A stretch of DNA of 64,000 bases from Shouchella rhizosphaerae (GTDB lineage Bacteria > Bacillota > Bacilli > Bacillales > Bacillaceae_D). Location: positions 930,001 to 994,000 of the forward strand of contig NZ_FRBS01000001.1 in NCBI RefSeq assembly GCF_900142675.1, in the 5' to 3' direction. A program made the translations under genes and the position numbers. Position 1 is the stretch's first letter; each line of letters begins with the position of its first letter. Below the pieces are notes generated by a model. That model saw nothing but the letters and a program-made list of their open reading frames with translations, had not been told where the DNA came from and did no database searches. Below, piece by piece: positions 61,975 through 64,000 of the stretch.

Positions 61975-62861
61975 TTCGTTTGTTTCGTTCTCCTACCAAA
62001 AATCTCCGCTTCAAGCTTGCGGCCAGTTGGCGTTGCCGCAAGTCCGCCTTCTCCTGTCTCCCGCAGTGCTTCTGGCATTGTTTGACCAATTTTATACATC
62101 GCATCAATGACTTCATCGCAAGGGATGCGGCTCTCGATACCAGCTAAAGCCATATCCGCCGCCGTGATTGCAAGGGATGCGCCTGCCGCATTCCGCTTCA
62201 CACAGGGCACCTCGACTAAGCCGGCAACTGGATCACACACCAAGCCGAGCATATTTTTTAAAGCAATTGCCATTGCATGGGCGCTTTGCCGAGGGGTCCC
62301 ACCTGCCAGTTCGACTAGCGCTGCCGCCGCCATGCCCGTTGCTGAGCCTACTTCGGCCTGGCACCCGCCAGCAGCCCCGGAAATAGAAGCATTGTTTGCG
62401 ACGACAAAACCAAACGCGCCGCTCGTAAATAAAAAGTTGAGTTTTTGTTCTTCCGTAGGCTTCAGTTTGTGAGCAACACCAAACAGCACACCAGGAACAA
62501 CGCCAGCAGAACCTGCTGTTGGCGTCGCGCAAATTGTCCCCATTGCTGCGTTCACTTCATTTGTTGCCATCGCCCCCGCTACAGCCAAAAGGGTCGTCTC
62601 CCCGCCAATCATTGTCCCGTTTTTCACATAAGCAGCCAGCTTCTTGCCGTCACCGCCAGTCAGCCCAGAAACGGATACGACGTCTTCATGGATCCCTCGT
62701 TCTACTGCTTGCTCCATGACTAGCAATTGCCCGCGCATCTGTTCAATAATTTGGCGCCGCTCTCTACCGGTCACTTCGATTTCTTGGGTGATCATCACTT
62801 CTGAAATCGGCATATTGGCCTGTTCCGCTTTCGTAACTAATTCTTCGACATTTTTAAACAA
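61971..62861 (-). CDS. sdaAA: L-serine dehydratase, alpha subunit
   Basis: Fe-S enzyme subunit that deaminates L-serine to pyruvate. Iron-sulfur ligand Cys candidates are in TICATPTAGSAG, GAAGGCQAEVGSATGMAA and LVCDPVAGLVEVPCVKRNA. The 296 residues are normal (B. subtilis 300). It follows sdaAB by 15 bases. Confidence 0.97.
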   Translation of the reverse strand: MFKNVEELVTKAEQANMPISEVMITQEIEVTGRERRQIIEQMRGQLLVMEQAVERGIHEDVVSVSGLTGGDGKKLAAYVKNGTMIGGETTLLAVAGAMATNEVNAAMGTICATPTAGSAGVVPGVLFGVAHKLKPTEEQKLNFLFTSGAFGFVVANNASISGAAGGCQAEVGSATGMAAAALVELAGGTPRQSAHAMAIALKNMLGLVCDPVAGLVEVPCVKRNAAGASLAITAADMALAGIESRIPCDEVIDAMYKIGQTMPEALRETGEGGLAATPTGRKLEAEIFGRRTKQTK

Positions 62862-62876
62862 ACGGATCCCCTCCCT

Positions 62877-63539
62877 TTAATCGTGGATTTTCGAGACATG
62901 GGTAATGTGAGGGAGCCTCTCTAGTTCCAAAAGCAGCGCTTTATCGACATTTTGGTCGACTTCTATAACCATTAACGCGGTTTCCCCTTTTTCTTTACGC
63001 GACACTTCCATATGCCCGATATTCAATTGATGCTTTGCAAGGAGGTTGCTTACTGCGGCAATCACGCCATAACGGTCAAGATGGGCAACCAATATAGCCG
63101 GGTGGTTCCCCGATAAACGGAGGTCAAAACCGTTCAACTCGACTATTTCGATTTTGCCTCCGCCAATCGAAACGCCGACAAGATCTAAGCGTTTATCGCC
63201 TTTTGTCAGCTTGATCCGGCATGTGTTAGGGTGGTGGACGACGGCTTCTTCCTCATGGAGATGAACGTCCATTGCTGCTTCTTTTGCATGGTGGAAAGCA
63301 TCACGGATGCGCTCGTCGTTCGTTTCATAATCAAGCAATCCACCTACAACAGCGACATCCGTTCCGTGCCCACGGTACGTTTTCGCAAAAGAGCCGTAGA
63401 AATGTACATCTGCCCGTTCAGGGACTTCAGCAAAAAGGGCACGCGCCACTTTGCCAATCCGTGCCGCTCCAGCTGTGTGAGAACTCGAGGGGCCAATCAT
63501 GACAGGGCCGATAATATCAAAAACAGTCCGATATTTCAT
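62877..63539 (-). CDS. sdaAB: L-serine dehydratase, beta subunit
   Basis: Regulatory/catalytic partner of SdaAA. The start is MKYRTVFDIIGPVMIGPSSSHTAGAARIGKVAR. The C-terminus is an ACT domain (HLDRYGVIAAVSNLLAKHQLNIGHMEVSRKEKGETALMVIEVD). The ATG at 63539 with GGAGGG 7 nt upstream gives 220 residues, the B. subtilis length; the start at 63578 is rejected. Confidence 0.97.
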   Translation of the reverse strand: MKYRTVFDIIGPVMIGPSSSHTAGAARIGKVARALFAEVPERADVHFYGSFAKTYRGHGTDVAVVGGLLDYETNDERIRDAFHHAKEAAMDVHLHEEEAVVHHPNTCRIKLTKGDKRLDLVGVSIGGGKIEIVELNGFDLRLSGNHPAILVAHLDRYGVIAAVSNLLAKHQLNIGHMEVSRKEKGETALMVIEVDQNVDKALLLELERLPHITHVSKIHD

Positions 63540-63561
63540 TACCATCCCTCCATTTTTAAGG

Positions 63562-63604
63562 AAAAAGAAGACTGCCATCTTCTTATGGGGAATGGGCAGC
63601 CTTC
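63562..63604 (-). terminator. Terminator or attenuator between the DegV-family gene and sdaAB
   Basis: A 10-bp stem with one G-U pair (63567-63576 with 63595-63604), an 18-base loop and five U after it in the minus-strand RNA. It ends only about 23 bases before the sdaAB start, leaving no room for a separate promoter, so regulated read-through is possible. Confidence 0.65.
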
Positions 63605-63609
63605 GATTT

Positions 63610-64000
63610 TTACTTTTGCTCCGCTTCTGTCATTGACAGCGAAACCGTCCCAGGGCCAACATGAGCGCCAATGACTGCGCCAATTTCTGTAACTGTCAGC
63701 GACTGTACTTGAAAACGAGCTTTCACTTCATTGGCCAGCTCATTTGCAAGCGTCTCATTGACAGCATGGGAAATGCCGACATGGACGTTCTTGTTTCCAT
63801 ATGCTTCTTCTAGTAAAGCAAGCATCTTGGCGATTGCTTTTTTCTGCCCTCTTACTTTTTCTTTGGCATACACTTCGCCGTCCTCTGACAAGGAAAGAAG
63901 TGGTTTCATTTTTAACAACGTGCCAATAAGAGCAGACGCCTTGCCGATCCGGCCATTCTTTTCCAAGAATTCGAGTGTGTCCACCAAGAAATAGACAGTC
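63610..64000 (-). CDS. DegV-family fatty-acid-binding protein, N-terminus beyond window
   Basis: The C-terminal ~129 residues are visible. They read FLVDTLEFLEKNGRIGKASALIGTLLKMKPLLSLSEDGEVYAKEKVRGQKKAI, a strong DegV pattern, and end with a VGPGTVSLS motif. DegV proteins (FakB) bind a fatty acid and present it to the FakA kinase. In B. subtilis the next gene upstream in this region is yloV (fakA), so it may be a FakB next to FakA; that lies outside the window and is inference. Confidence 0.9.
   Translation of the reverse strand, partial: TVYFLVDTLEFLEKNGRIGKASALIGTLLKMKPLLSLSEDGEVYAKEKVRGQKKAIAKMLALLEEAYGNKNVHVGISHAVNETLANELANEVKARFQVQSLTVTEIGAVIGAHVGPGTVSLSMTEAEQK

Noticed and set aside
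1-64000. Mobile elements, CRISPR arrays, tRNA or rRNA genes
   Set aside because: No transposase-like protein, no regularly spaced direct repeats of CRISPR type and no tRNA-like cloverleaf or rRNA sequence were noticed. Gene spacing is tight throughout.

Overview
The window looks like the core chromosome of a low-to-moderate GC, endospore-former-type Bacillaceae bacterium. The gene order is that of the Bacillus subtilis sdaA-smc-ffh-rpsP-trmD-sucCD-codY-fla/che-rpsB-frr-uppS region. Protein character and some local differences suggest the alkaliphilic Shouchella/Alkalihalobacillus (former B. clausii/B. halodurans) group; that placement is inference. Every gene except two small ones (43333-43524 and 55083-55307) is on the minus strand, so transcription runs from high to low coordinates. 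I found no rRNA, tRNA, CRISPR array, insertion sequence or prophage.

Read in the direction of transcription (64000 to 1): a DegV-family gene cut by the window edge, serine dehydratase (sdaAB/sdaAA) and recG; the FapR-controlled phospholipid/fatty acid operon (fapR-plsX-fabD-fabG) with acpP; rnc, smc, ftsY; the SRP genes ylxM-ffh; rpsP-khpA-ylqD-rimM-trmD; an inserted second-type arginyl-tRNA synthetase gene; rplS with its own promoter and terminator; sip-rbgA-rnhB; the ylqG-ylqH pair; sucCD; dprA; topA; and trmFO-xerC-hslV-hslU-codY.

A 513-bp non-coding gap (27863-28375) follows. It carries the codY terminator and a good sigma-A promoter. Then comes a roughly 23-kb flagellar/chemotaxis operon: flgB-flgC-fliE-F-G-H-I-J-ylxF-fliK-flgD-flgE-swrD-fliL-M-Y-cheY-fliO-P-Q-R-flhB-A-F-(flhG-like)-cheB-C-D-sigD-swrB. 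The window ends with rpsB-tsf, pyrH-frr and the start of uppS.

The flagellar operon is complete for export apparatus, basal body, switch and hook assembly, but its regulatory end is altered. cheA and cheW, which lie between cheB and cheC in B. subtilis, are absent at a seamless 8-bp gene overlap. CheB has a receiver domain without the acidic pocket or phospho-acceptor aspartate. The FlhG homologue has lost its ATP-binding P-loop but kept the N-terminal DQAxxLR motif that acts on FlhF. SwrB is about twice the usual length because of a 12-residue repeat array. These four neighbouring changes are the most interesting content here. I see no wholly new gene system; the remainder is conserved housekeeping with local novelties (argS insertion, two small plus-strand genes, shared terminator, leader elements).
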